From Multifurca ochricompacta (taxonomy: Eukaryota; Basidiomycota; Agaricomycetes; Russulales; Russulaceae), in the NCBI GenBank assembly GCA_022496185.1, contig WTXG01000023.1, positions 248,001-312,000 of the forward strand: a DNA stretch of 64,000 nt, in the 5' to 3' direction. Position 1 is the stretch's first letter, and each line of letters begins with the position of its first letter. The notes under the pieces were generated by a model. That model saw only the letters and a program-made list of their open reading frames with translations, was not told where the DNA came from and ran no database searches. Below, one piece after another: positions 21,371-33,579 of this stretch. The position numbers and the translations under genes were made by a program.

Positions 21371-24300
21371 ATGTCCTTTCTCAGTTTTCGCCATGCTAGG
21401 CGTAAAGCAAAGAAGATTGTCAGTTTACGCCCGCCTCGACCCCCAACTCCCCCTTCCCCAGGTAGTTTCGTCTCCACAAGTGTCGTAGAGATCGGCGACC
21501 CGTCCAGGGCGTCTACGGAGGAACGCTATGTCCCCATGACCCTCCATATGGACATTGACATCACACCCGAACCTCTTTTTGCCAGCGAACCCTTTATTCC
21601 CAGCGTTGGTGACTATCTCTTGACGACAAACCCAGAGGGATTCCCGTCGCGTGACGGGAATCGCGACAGTTTAGCCGGGCTGTACCGGGATGATACTGGA
21701 TCAGAGCAACAGAATGTGAGCATCTTTTCTCTCGACTCCCCTGCAATCGTGACATGTTGTGCCGCATGAACTGAGGACGGCCCCTCAGGATGTCAGTTTC
21801 GGGGGATCAACCGTGGTTGAGGATGTCACACGGGTGAGAATTCGTCGCACCGTTGACTACCTTCCCCCGCTGATTACTGGCGACTCTAGACCCCTGGGTC
21901 CCGCCGGACACCAAAAGTCGCGCCGACTCCCATCAAGATCCCGGCCACATCCCATGGGTCAAGAGTGCAGATTCAACGGTCGGCTAACGAAATACTTTCG
22001 TTCACCTCGAGTCCTGCAACTTCTTCTCCCCCTGATGACAGCGCATCCATTACATCAAGTATCACACTTCCTGGAGCACTGATTGCCAACATATGGTCAG
22101 TCCAAGCGGACCAGCCGCGCGACCATCGTCAGTCGCGACGCATCACCCGTATGGACTCGGCTACTTTGCCAAGTGGGGAGTACCCCTTCCTGGATTCGCC
22201 CACATGGAAGTATACTGGTCTTGGAAATGGAGATGGAGATTTCCTTGTACCCCCTGTGCCTCGTCTACCCTCAGGCGTCAGTGGTGTGGCTGCCGGTCGA
22301 CCTGTGAATGATCAGGGAAAGGTCGATGTAGTCCCGAACCACAAGTCCCAGTCAAACGGGACTAGCATTTTGCGTGATCAATCACGGCGGGAAATTCCCC
22401 CCCTTCGAGAGCCCGACCCGGGTAAGCCTCAAGGCTTGACCTCACCCTCCCAACAATTTTCGCCTATCCCTGAGTTATCGACCCCAAACCTTTCCAACCC
22501 TGCCACTCCGGATTTGGTCAAAGATTCATCCCCTTCTGCGGGCGGGAGGTCTTCTGATGTTCAACCGCAAACTTCTTGTACCTCAGATTCTGCACCATCC
22601 GCTTGGTCTGGGCCTTTGTCCACCTCTTCACCTCCATCCGGGGAGGAGATTACCATGGTTCTTGATGTATTTTCTGCATCCCCACCAAATTCCCAGCCTG
22701 CAGCTGAACAAAGAGAATCATCCCCCTCACCCCGATCTCAAGCGAAGGAGGAATCCCCAAGCTCACGTGCCTCTCTCGCCGCACACCGCCGGCCGGGTTC
22801 GTTATTTTCATCATTTGATGAATAAGTATTTCCTCTGACATTCTTCAATCATCTTAGGGACTACAGTGGATGTTCGCCGGGCTCGGCGCTCACGCTCAGG
22901 CTCGCGCCCATCTCTCGCTTCCGTGAACAACTTTCTTCTGCACCCCGCTACTTTACTTCCTATTGGGGAACGACGGTCATCCTCCGTCTTCCATGCGAGT
23001 GGGTCGGTGGGGGGCCTTCAACTAGAATCGTCAGGCGATGCTGACACACTGTCTGCCCTACACTCATCGCTAGTCACGACACACTCCCACCATATATCTC
23101 AACTTCCTTCGTTCCCGGAAAGTGCAGGTCCTCAGTCTGCGTTGATCAGTCCTGGTTATCCAAGTTCGCTGGCGTCAGCTAGTCTTCCTCCTAGCCCTGA
23201 CTTGCTCGATAACATTGTTCTGACTCATGAAAGTGGTTTCAGACACCGCAAGCGCGACCAACCACCTAATAAGCAAAGGCCATCTGACGGGATTTCCATT
23301 GACATTTCTGGAGAGGAGCAGGATGATTACACGCCGCCGTCGACTAACTCTGGCAACAGGCAAACATTCCCTGAGACACCCAGTATCTTCAGCCCCATGT
23401 TATCGCCCAACCTAAGTCTCGCACGTGGCTCCGCCTTTCCGTTCTCGAATTTCTCGAGGCAGCGCAATGTATCTGTCAGCAGATCCCTACGCGGTCGTAG
23501 CAGCCGCATGTCATCAAGGTTCTTGGTTGGAAGATCATCCACAACAAAGGCCTCCATCATAGTAAGGACACACAAGAAGTCACTCAGAAGTAAGCTAAAG
23601 AGAGCGTCTGTGGCCAGCCCCAGTGGCGCTGCTGTGGAGACCACTATTCCGCCCACTCCATTGATTCCTCCACCCCCACCTCCATTGCCGTCCTCATCTC
23701 ACATATCTCTGGGTGAGTCTGTGGCCAATCCTGCTCCATCTTCTCCACAGCAGTTGCCACCGCCACCACCACCTCCTCAACTACAACCGCCGCCTCCACC
23801 CTCACACATCCCTGTAGTCTTTCCATCTTCCGCAACGCATGTCTTACCGCCTTCCGGACACACACGATCCTCACCAGCGAGTCCATCTTCATTTGATTCT
23901 TCGTCTAACAATCTCCGACTGGTAATCCTCCGCCTTATCGCTCGTATCCACCCAGTCCGCAAATCTCCCTCGGGCACCCTCCGATAGTATGCTGGCCGCT
24001 CCCCCGGCGTTGCCTGTTCAGGCCAGCACCCTTAGTTCCAATGTAAACCGTGCCATGAGTCGCCCTACGCGACCTCTTGGCCCGCGCGACCCATACCGCA
24101 ATGCATTTGGTACTTCCGGTCCCGGGTCTCCCGAAAGACTTGGTTCGAACTCATCTGTCGAGTCTCTCTCTAGAGTGACGCTTATGGGTGCACGGGATTT
24201 GGTGTCATCAAGTTCTAACCTTGGCTCTGGCTCGGGCAGCGGGCCCAAATTTCAGACATCTCCCACTAAATTCAAGGGTTTTACTTTGGAAGCGGCAAAA

Positions 24301-25464
24301 TGGACATTCTCTTCAGAGGAGTTGCAAGCGATCGTGTCCAAGGCAATCAAACAGTCAGGGGAGGCATCATCCATTCGGCTTTTAACACCACAAGCGGCGT
24401 TTGTCGAGGTCCCCGAAGAACTGGACCGGCTCACTGCTCTGCAGAATGAGCTCAAGGTCCAGTACAGACTGCAAGCTCGCAAGCGCGATGCACTTCTTAA
24501 AGCGACTTATACGTACGCGGAGGCTCCGGAATCCAGCTCTCAAGCCATCCGCTCGAAATTACAAGAAGTGAGCGAGACGACGGCCAATCTTGACCGAATC
24601 GCAGAAGAATTGTATCACGCGCGCGATCAGGCCGCTCAACTTTCGCGGATGCTCACACATCACTCCGGCAGCGCGCTCGCGATGGCATTGCGCAAGCTCC
24701 ACTCGAGCTTCCTCAAGCGGGTGGCGGAGGTTCAAAAATTGCAAGAATGCGTTTCCGCCCTCGAAGCCGAGCGTGACGATGCATGGACCCAAGCGCAACA
24801 GGTAGCACGAGACTTGGATGACCTGAACGACACCCTACAGATGCAAGATCCGAGTCCCGCTGTTTCTCGTCAACCGAGCTGCCGTTCGAGCCGTGTAATG
24901 GCCTCGCGCAAGTCCAGCATTCGCGCATCAAAAGCGGGACTGCGCCTAAGCCGCAGTCAGCGGGCATCGATTGCGAGCCAGGTCGGCTCAAGTCGTCTGA
25001 GCTACGTCTCGTCAGCTGGCACACCAGTTTCATTTTCGTATCCAATCCCCCCCGTGCCTCCTATTCCCCGCAAGCTGTCGTCCTTGGGTCACATCATTAC
25101 AAGTGGTTTATCGAGCCGAAGTTCCGGTAAGAATGCTTCCTCACGTTATCATGCTCCACACAGGGCTGAAAGGATGTCCATCCAAGCTAACACGTCAGCT
25201 CTGTCAACCACGTCAGAGATGCGGGCGCTGGCGCAAGCACAGGCTGAATTATATGGGTACTTGGGCATTGATGACCCTGAGCTCAAACCCCCGCCCTTGC
25301 GGCGATCATCCATTGCAGCATCGCCATCGACAATGTCTCCTGTGGCGCGGGACAACGCACTTAGGCGGATGTCCGACATTGCTGATCGTCGGATGACAAG
25401 AGGCATTGGCCCTCTTGAACGCTTCCAGGTGTTTATGGAGAGCGGGGTGGGTGTTTTCCATTAA
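21371..25464 (+). CDS. Large Pro/Ser-rich protein with coiled coil, unknown function
   Basis: Start ATG at 21371 (MSFLSFRHARRKAKKIVSL). Exons 21371-21715, 21789-21833, 21890-22796 and 22858-25464 join in phase. The protein is about 1270 residues. The first two thirds are Ser/Pro-rich; at about 23660-23830 there are formin-like proline runs, but no FH2 domain follows. A folded part begins near 24270 (GFTLEAAKWTFSSEELQAIV), with a long coiled coil (ELDRLTALQNELKVQYRLQA to ECVSALEAERDDAWTQAQQV). The tail is Ser/Arg-rich with a short segment (ALAQAQAELYGYLGIDDPEL). The frame shifts by -1 at about 23916-23921 and again at about 23955-23959 without a normal intron (a 34 nt GT..AG interval is the only alternative). 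Scaffold, cytoskeletal or polarity roles are possible but inferred only from composition. Confidence 0.75.
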
Positions 25465-25915
25465 TGTGTTACAGTCTCCATATGCTGATCGAGTCCCCTT
25501 TTCCTAGCCTGATGCTATGTTGGCAACATTTAGTCTCTTGGATTCTTGACGGACAATATACCCCGAACCTTGTTCATTTGAAACAGTCATACCACCTTTT
25601 TTGTGCTAGTGCACACACCGCATTCGCTTTCTTTGTCAGGTTGTTCGCTTGATTTGATCATCACTCATCGTATCGCATGCCGATCGGTCACTGCAGACAA
25701 CCGCCACTAATTTATACATTCGCCAGTAAAATAAACAAACTGATTATTTACTTTCTGATGACCCCATACAGTCAGTCGATAGCAAGGAGCAGAGCATGCA
25801 TTAGATAGACAGACAATAATAGTCAGTACAGGCCAGGCGAGAAATAAAGATATCGCGAGTGATGGTAAGTAAGAAAAAAAGAGGCAAAGGCACATATCAT
25901 CTCAGTTCTCGCCCC
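25465..25915. other. Intergenic between convergent genes
   Basis: 3' flanks of the coiled-coil gene (+) and SCC3 (-). No gene seen. Confidence 0.6.
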
Positions 25916-28900
25916 TCAGTGACGGGCTCGTTTCCGGCGCACCCGGAAATCTTCAGGGGCGCCAATAGAACTAGCTCGGGAAGCAGGCCGAGCAGGACTC
26001 GAGGATGCTGTCCGCTCATTTGGGGAATTGTCCTCGACCCCGGTCCCGCCTTCCTCGTGGCCTCCTTTATCTTCGTTCTCGTTCCTGGCGGCTCGGGCGC
26101 GCTTGCGAGAAACTTTCGGGGTGATCTCTCCTCCTGGACTTGATCGGGGACCCTCAGAGGAGGATGACTGCCCTCGTGATCGCGACCGCCTGCTTCGAGA
26201 CGCGCTGCGAGACTTGGTCTGACGCGCTGATGAGCCAAAACGTTTCTTGACAGGCTTAGTAGGGAGCGTTTCTTCAGGCTCCGATCGGCCTTCTTCCACA
26301 TCTTCATCTGCGGAAATCGCATCCGGTTCCTTACTTGTCCTCCTCGTGCGATATGCGGCACGAGGTCGTGGGCGTTTAGGAACGGATTCCTGGGGTGCCA
26401 CATCGCCGCCTGACTGTTCGCCCGATTCTTCGTCGCTTGTGGCGAACTCCCTCGGCTTGTCGACGGCTCTACCACGATGTTTGGATATAGCACCTGAAAG
26501 CAGCGTCAGCATGGAGAATATGGAAGATTCCTTGCACCAGACCTTTGGACATGATGTTGGCGAGGCGTCTCTCATATGCTCGCTGAGGCTCCCAAATAGG
26601 GGACGTTGCAGACACTTTGACTTTGACTTGCGCAAGAACCTGGTCCATGTAAGCCTTGCTAGATACAGGGGGGTTGATCAGTAGCTGATACGTAGGGGCG
26701 ATCGTGAAATTGTATACATTGCCAAGGCGTCTCGGTTATCTAAAGGGACCAGCAAAGGCTGTAGAGCCTTGAAAAATAAGATGGCGGCGTCCTTTGCCTT
26801 CTTATTCTTGTTGTTTTCGTAGACTCCAATACGCTTCGCCAGCCAACCCAACAACTGCGTGTGAATGGCGACGATATGTTGGCTGTCAAGCTTGCGGACA
26901 ACTGCTAGTTGAGCGCCACGCATCATGAGACAGGGTACTAGCGACTTGGCAAGGGAGACAGAGTGTGCCTCATCAGGTACTATGCCTTCTAGGAGCAAAG
27001 TGAAGGACTAAAAGGGTTCAGCGGGTGGGTAGAATAGTGAAGAAGGTTGATACTCACTTCTTTGAGCGCGTTTACCACGACAGCAACGACAATGCCACCA
27101 TGCTCTTTATACATACCCTCTTCCCGGAGAACGTCAACGATGATCTTTGAGCAGTGGTCGAATGCAACCCCAAGTCGACCGTGGTGAGTAAGAAGAATTA
27201 CACTATGCCTCGGGTGAATAGCCCCAGCGCGAATCGCTCGCAGGAACGTTGAAACAACGCCCATGAAGACATACTCTTGCTCGAGTTGAGCGCGTGTGGT
27301 TTGTTTGCCTGTATCACAATGAGACATCACTGCATACCCAAATGTGAAAATCAATGACCAGCTTACCAGACGGGGCTGTGCCCCCGGTCTCCTTTGTTCC
27401 GTTCGTCGTCTTCTTACTTTTTCTGCCCTTCTTGGGAGTTGCATTATCGTCGCCAGATGCGTCTTCGTCACCTGATCTATGAACGGTTTCACTGCGCACG
27501 GCCACATCCTCCATAAAGCGTTCGATCTCCGCCTGCACGAAAGCGGCGCAGCGAAGCTGGACCTCCTCGTCAAGCGTTAATGACAACGTCCTCGGTGAAT
27601 CTTCGGCTTCCGTGTCTTGAGGTGGGCAGAAGAGGATGTGTAGATTTAAAAGATTCTGGAAAGCCTATACGACTACCTAGGTCAGATAGTTCTTTTGGTA
27701 GTACGAAGAAAGCACTTGCCGCCCTCCGGACGCCATCTGTTGTATTTGATTGAGATCCCACAGCGTATTCAACGAGTCTCTTCAAGAGAGCTTCTCTCTG
27801 CTCGCGGAAAGACTCTCGTAGGCGTGACTCGTCTGGAGCCGGCTGGACCTCAAGTGGCAGTCGTCTAGCCTTCCAAATAACGTGCAACGTCAACAAATTA
27901 AGCGACTGATCGATCATCTACTCGGATATCAGCCAAATCACCCAAAGGATGTTCTCATACGCACCGCTTCCTCTTCCTTGTACCCTAGTCTGCCTCGGTC
28001 TAGAAGAGCAGATACAATGTCCCACGCGCTACTTTGCTTGCCGCCTTCATCCTCTTCCATCCATAACGACATATCCCGCGCACCGGCCAGTGTTGACAGG
28101 CGTGCGCATATCGCTCCGAGAAGAAGGACCTCGTCCTCCGTAAGCGATGCGATTTCGAGCTCGTCACGGCCCGCAACAGCATCGCGTAAAGACGTTGCGA
28201 GTTTATCTTCTAACTCAAGGATCTTCGTGCTGTTTGTGTTCGAAAGGCTTGTTGCATCCAAGAGGTGACGAATAGCCGCCACTGCGTGCGAGAGAACGAC
28301 TGACGATGAGTGGGAGGTGAACTGCTTGGTGATGTCATCCCAAAGACCAGCGTAGGCCTGAACAACATGTCAGCAATATAGACAGAGATCAATTACACGA
28401 CCGACCGCTGCCATCCTCATCTCCAAGTAAAGATCAAGGTTCATGAGAAGAGGTATTGAGAGAACCACAGCGATGCGCGCCTCGTCCGTTTGATGCTTAG
28501 CGAACAACCGAGGAAGGCTTTTGATCAACGCGCGCGTAATATCCGAAACAACAGTGTCTTCCTCCCCCTGCAAGGGTAGCTTGTGAACCAGCATCTTCTG
28601 GAGCACAAACCAGGGGGCTCACGTACCTTTTTTGCATTTACAGCACTTGTCCTTGCCTTTCTAAGAGAGGCAACAAAAACCTCTAAAAGAACTGCTTCCT
28701 CCACCTCCTCGAGACGCCATGCTTCGCCCACTGACGAGTCAATACTCGCCTTGCTGCTCTTTGACCTTCGCCCTCGGGACTCCTGGATGCCCTCGGTCCC
28801 AGCTGAATGGTCCAGTAGTAGAACATCCAGTAAAGTCTCCCAGTCGCTGACAGACTCGACGTCATCCCAAAGAGCTTCGACGGCAAGCGCAACTCTGCCT

Positions 28901-30825
28901 CGTTGTTCCGCCCCAACAAGCGCGGCGACTTCACGCACCTGTCTCAATGCAGGGCTGGAAGTAACATTAAGAGACTCCTCGTCGTCCTCGGCGACCGTAG
29001 CCTTCTTGGCCAGCGGCTTTGCAAGACGCACGAGCAATTTCCCAAGAGCCTTGATACCCGCGCGTACGCGCTCTTGCTTGCCCACCTTCCTGTCCGCCAG
29101 CTGTTCCTCGACTATCTCGACCCATACGCCCCTGACAAATTCACTCACGGCCTTGCGTACCTTGGCATCCTCATCGAAGACAAGCATGCACAGTTCTTCA
29201 CGCTGCTCGTCTTCGAGTAGCTGATGCGCGTCGATGGCACCGAGGACGCCAATGACCGCGACCCGCACAGAGAGCTCAGTGTCACGCGTCGCCATCTCGA
29301 CAAGACGCGGCTTGAAGCGCTCTGTGAATGTCTGCAAGGACCCGATGTAGTCCGGGATTTCGTAAACTCCAGAAAGAGATCGGACGGCCTCGAGACGGAC
29401 TTGAGTGTTAGCATCCGAAAGGACCCAGCCAACATATCGAAGGTATGTGCCATCAAGGAAGTGCCCTGGATATTTCTTGAACCACAAGCCGATGGAGTGA
29501 ACGCACTCGGCACGAATAGATGGGTCCAAGTCACGATATCGGTTCACAAATACGCTTAAAGGACACCAGATTGAGGATGGCAAGTGCATTCAGCGATCAC
29601 AAGCACGTACCTGTCTACGAGTTCCTTCAGAAAATCAGCTAAGCTGGCTTTCCGCTCTCGCACCTCTACTGCTTTACCCTCCAGCTCTTTCTCTCGGCTA
29701 GTGATGGCCTTGGTCTTATTTCCCGCTTTGCGCTTCCTTTCCCCGGCTTTTTGCCTGTCCAGAACGTCGGCCTCCTTATCCACGGCAGCGGCGACATCGC
29801 AGAGGGCAGTCAATATCTCTAAAGCGACAACAGTGGCAGTATGTCGGAAGCTCCTGAGCTGCGAAGACGACATGCAAGTGATCCAGGTCTGGATTGTTGC
29901 CATCAGGTCTGTGGTGTATAACACACCAAGTTCAGCGGCAGAAATGATGAGACGTTCGAGAAACTCGGATATGGATTTGCGAAACTTCTTAAATATAGGT
30001 AGCTTTGATGTCAATGGATACAGTGGCGAATCATCCTGAGAACGGAAAAGGAGATGTCGAGAGGAAGGGGGAAGTGTACAGTTTGGCACACCTGTTTTAA
30101 TGCTTCTGTGAAATTATCTAGAGCGTCAACTACGCCATCGTAGTCAACTGCCTCGTCTTCGTTCACGGTATCATTACAACCGCAAGCGCGAAGGATGCAG
30201 TTGACGAGCTCGGCCTGAGCCGCACCAGGCGTTTCTTTCAACGATTCCAGGAAGTCCTCCACAGTCAATTGGAGGGCGGCTGATGGATTCATGATAGCAT
30301 CTTTGGCAGGGGTATGGGTGAAAGAAGTGGAATGGGAAGGCTATCAACACGCACTGAAGAGCGCGTTGTCCGTGTTGATTTTGAAGTCTTGAGGAATTTT
30401 GTTCGCGTTTGACGCGTCGCCATTAGCCTGAGCCTTTTTCGACTTACGGGGGGGCTCTCCTTGAGCTCTCCGGCATTCGTGGCGCGCGTGCGTTTGGATG
30501 CTTTCGGCTTGGTCTTCTTCTTGGTTGGTGCAGCGGGCTTGACCCTGAGTTTTTGCAAGCCATAATCCTCAAGCTCATTTTCATCCGGAGATGGGGCATC
30601 ATCCGCGTCCGAGATGCGTCGTTCATCTTCGCCATCATTGCTACTAGCTCTGTTGCGCTTTCTCTTATGGGAAGAACCTGTAGCCAACGCAGCGATTGGA
30701 CATGAGCGGGTATAGCATATATCGAGAAAAGGGTACGTATAAGACGCACCGGATATAAAGTGAGTAACTTGCTTCCTTTCACGTTGCGAGCGTCGAGGAC
30801 CATGCGTGGATTCTGAATCAGACAT
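25916..30825 (-). CDS. SCC3: Cohesin subunit SCC3/STAG (Psc3-like)
   Basis: Start ATG at 30825 (MSDSESTHGPRRSQRERKQV), stop TGA at 25916-25918, with at least ten short introns. The N-terminus is acidic then Lys/Arg-rich (TKKKTKPKASKRTRATNAGE). The STAG region follows (SAALQLTVEDFLESLKETPG, then SKLPIFKKFRKSISEFLERL and LYTTDLMATIQTWITCMSSS). Next is the stromalin conservative domain around 29540-29200 (FVNRYRDLDPSIRAECVHSI, GTYLRYVGWVLSDANTQVRL, VRKAVSEFVRGVW). HEAT-like helices run to about 26.7 kb. The C-terminus (26.5-25.9 kb) is a disordered Arg/Ser/Glu tail ending VRRKRARH, which looks like a nuclear signal. SCC3 binds the kleisin Scc1 and is needed for cohesin loading and sister chromatid cohesion. 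Exon borders in the middle are approximate, but the sequence reads well without frame breaks. Confidence 0.93.
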
Positions 30826-32388
30826 GACTCTTGATAGGGACAGGGTCACTTGAACGTCAACTTCACATTCAACGGCTCAAGCAGAAAAGTACAAACAAGT
30901 GACCAGCGAGGTGCAGTGACATTATTATGTAATCAGAGGATGGGGGGATCCAACTACTACGCTACGTTACGCTCCTCCACTTAAGTGAGTCCTTCACCTT
31001 CACAGTGCGTGATCCTCATTAATGGCCTTATTATCCCCCCAATAGTAGTGAGCATCCTGTATTATTAGATAATTCTCACAGGACTGTCGCTACGCCTTCC
31101 GACGCACGGAACCTCGCTTGGAAAGGTAGCCCCACGAATGCTCTCAACGCATTACAACAGCCAGTTTTGCCTGCAGAAGTGTCATAATCCAAGCCTCCTG
31201 ACTGTTCGTCACATACAGATAGCACAGCATCCTAGGGATCTAAATGATTCTCACCCGCTGTTCAGCGCTCATCTGAGTGATTTCCATGGATATGTGAGGT
31301 GTACAGTTTCCCCCGCCCAGCTTTACCCAGTGTCCAGCGGAGAAGTGTCGTCTAACGTTCACAGTTCACAGCGACATAAACAAGAAAGGGTTTATTGGAT
31401 CCACTTTGCCACGCAAAAAAACGAACGGGGGCAATCGCGAACACATGATCATGCATCAAATCCTCATCTCATCTGGGGATGCAACGGTCTGAGCCGTTTC
31501 AGGGATGGCGTCGTCTTGACTATCCAGCCGGTTGATAGACATATATGAAGAGAGGCACGTCCACTGGCGGTTGCAGACAGGGTCTCACAATCTCGTCATA
31601 TTGTCGTCTCTACCCGAACAACCGAAACACACTCAGGCAATCGAAGTACGAGCCGTCTGCGCGACCGCAGCCGCGTACGTAACGCCCGCCTCTGGAGGCG
31701 CATCAAGGTGTCCATTTCGCGAGCGACGGGATTTTCAAGGAGTTCGGCACTAATGCAGGCACACGCTTAGGGAAGATTGAACCAGGGCGCCTATAACAAT
31801 AACAATCGCCTGTGCTTCACTATGTGGCAACTACCGATGGCCAAGTGAATTTGCCCCCGTCCTCTCTGGTCCTTCATTCGGGGGCTCTTGCCAGCCAATA
31901 TTCCTTTTCTGTACCCCCTGCGTTCGGCCTCTTTGCCTGGCATTGAATGTCTACTGACGTTGATAGTATAGCGGATATAATCTACGGGTCCATTTCTATT
32001 GGCTCTGGCATCTACTAGCATTTCTGTCCAAATTGCTCACCTGGACTTATTCATCTTGTGTGCCACGCGGACGAAGCGTGGGGTTAGCTAGGTGTCTTAT
32101 TGATACGACTCATTTATGGAACCTACTTTTCCTTTGCACCGTTCTATCAACTCGGCAATTGGTCTGGTGATTCACGCGAATTACAAGCATGGGTACATGT
32201 TCAACCCAAGTGGAAGTCATGTCTCCTTAGAACTAACCGAGAAACTCCTATCTTCTAACATGCGCAATCATCGTGGCATTAATTAACTCAAAGGTTGTCG
32301 ACCTCCGTATCATAACTTGGCTTTTCAACGTTGCCTGTCCTTACCTCCCTTCGCCTCTCTCACTTCTTCCATCACACCCCATCTCCCA
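30826..32388. other. Intergenic, 1.56 kb
   Basis: Divergent interval between SCC3 (-) and the unknown gene at 32.4 kb (+). One plus frame of 136 codons (31138-31548) shows no motifs and no codon pattern like its neighbours. I see no supported gene, repeat array or RNA. Confidence 0.5.
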
Positions 32389-33524
32389 ATGTCAGAGAGT
32401 CCCCCCCCGTAAGCCTTCTGATTTACGTCCAGCCTTCCCATGTCTCAAAGCTAGTGAGGAAGATATGTGCCCGGGAAGTCATCATTTAGGCGCTTCCTGC
32501 ACCGGACAATGCCTCCCTGGGTGTCCCCATTGAACAGCTGAGGCCTGACCCAGCGTATGTTCGACTCATCCTCGGCGCTGTATATGACATCCGAATATGT
32601 GAGGAGATCTTCGATGGCTGGGCGACTCAACTAGACAAGTCTGCAGTATCTCGTTTGCTCAACCTCTTGTCATCTACTGATGGATTACAGAGTTAGCTTT
32701 AAGAAATCTGAGGAACGAGAGCGGGTACTCCGACATCATCTAAGCCTTCTTAGAGAAGATGTTAGCTGGTGTTCCAATGCGGCTGACGCGATCCTCCTCT
32801 GCCATGCACGGTTCGCATATTTGATGGCTCAACGAATCGATGATGCATCCCGGTCGTGGCTCAAGGGATTGAAATACGGTTCTGACACGACAAGGCTCGC
32901 CAACGACATCAACAAAGCCTCCCGCGCGCTTTCGCAGCATATTACACAGATGCAGGGTAACTTGAGCATGTTTGTTTCTGCTCTAGAGAAACTGGAGGTG
33001 AGAAAGAAAAGGTCAACAGCAAGGCGGATTTTGGGGTGGTTGAAATACCTGTTCAACGCACTCGCTAGCATCTTCGCGCTCGGGTCTTTCGTCTCTCCCT
33101 TCCTCCACTCTGTCGCACCCGGCTTGAGTATGATTGCACCCGCTGCGTCCACTCTCTGGAAAGCGGCTGCTGCTTTCTGCGGAACGGCATCAGGTACGTT
33201 CTTATAATTGGGACATATTCCCCCCACAGGAAGTCGCTGACTCTGGACGCAGAAATTCGTGAAGGAAAAGAATCAGAGAGCATCGATTCTGTACTCCTAT
33301 TTCTGAAGGAGACTGTTCCTAGGGAGGCACAGACCGCACAAAAAAGCCTGGCACGATTCGACGAAGCCCTCGTTGTCATGGGCCTAGAAGCTCGCATGAA
33401 GACAGGTCGAAGGGTGGTGCTGCGCGGCCCCGACTTGGCTATTGTAGCTGAAGAATGGCGAAAGGTGGCCAAGCAATACCAATCGATGCTGCCAGACGAG
33501 GAGGAGGAGGATGTTAACAAGTAG
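32389..33524 (+). CDS. Unknown helical protein with hydrophobic hairpin
   Basis: I do not recognise this family. The likely start is MSESPPP at 32389, which runs into a C8 tract (32401-32408). One base more there would join it to VSLLIYVQPSHVSKL, spliced (GTGAGG..TTTAG) to ALPAPDNASLGVPIEQLRPD and RLILGAVYDIRICEEIFDGW. A further intron with branch site TACTGAT leads to SEERERVLRHHLSLLRED. The middle is helical (ANDINKASRALSQHITQMQG). A hydrophobic stretch follows (WLKYLFNALASIFALGSFVS, then SVAPGLSMIAPAASTLWKAA). A last exon (EIREGKESESIDSVLLFLKE) ends acidic, DEEEEDVNK, at 33524. Long amphipathic helices around a hydrophobic hairpin recall membrane-inserting helical bundles, but this is only a shape-level resemblance. 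It ends 55 bp from the end of the convergent threonine synthase gene. Confidence 0.65.
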
Positions 33525-33579
33525 AATTGTACGCCCCTTCGTTATACAATTACTCCACGAACCCGTTTATGATGCCATC

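Noticed and set aside
21834..21889. Apparent frame break in the 21.4 kb gene
   Set aside because: Explained by a normal 56 nt intron (GTGAGA..CTCTAG) with a CTGAT branch site.
23640..23840. Formin (FH1) assignment from proline runs
   Set aside because: No FH2 domain follows; the downstream part is a different coiled coil.
28580..29560. Plus-strand Ser/Arg-rich frames
   Set aside because: Antisense shadows of SCC3 coding exons.
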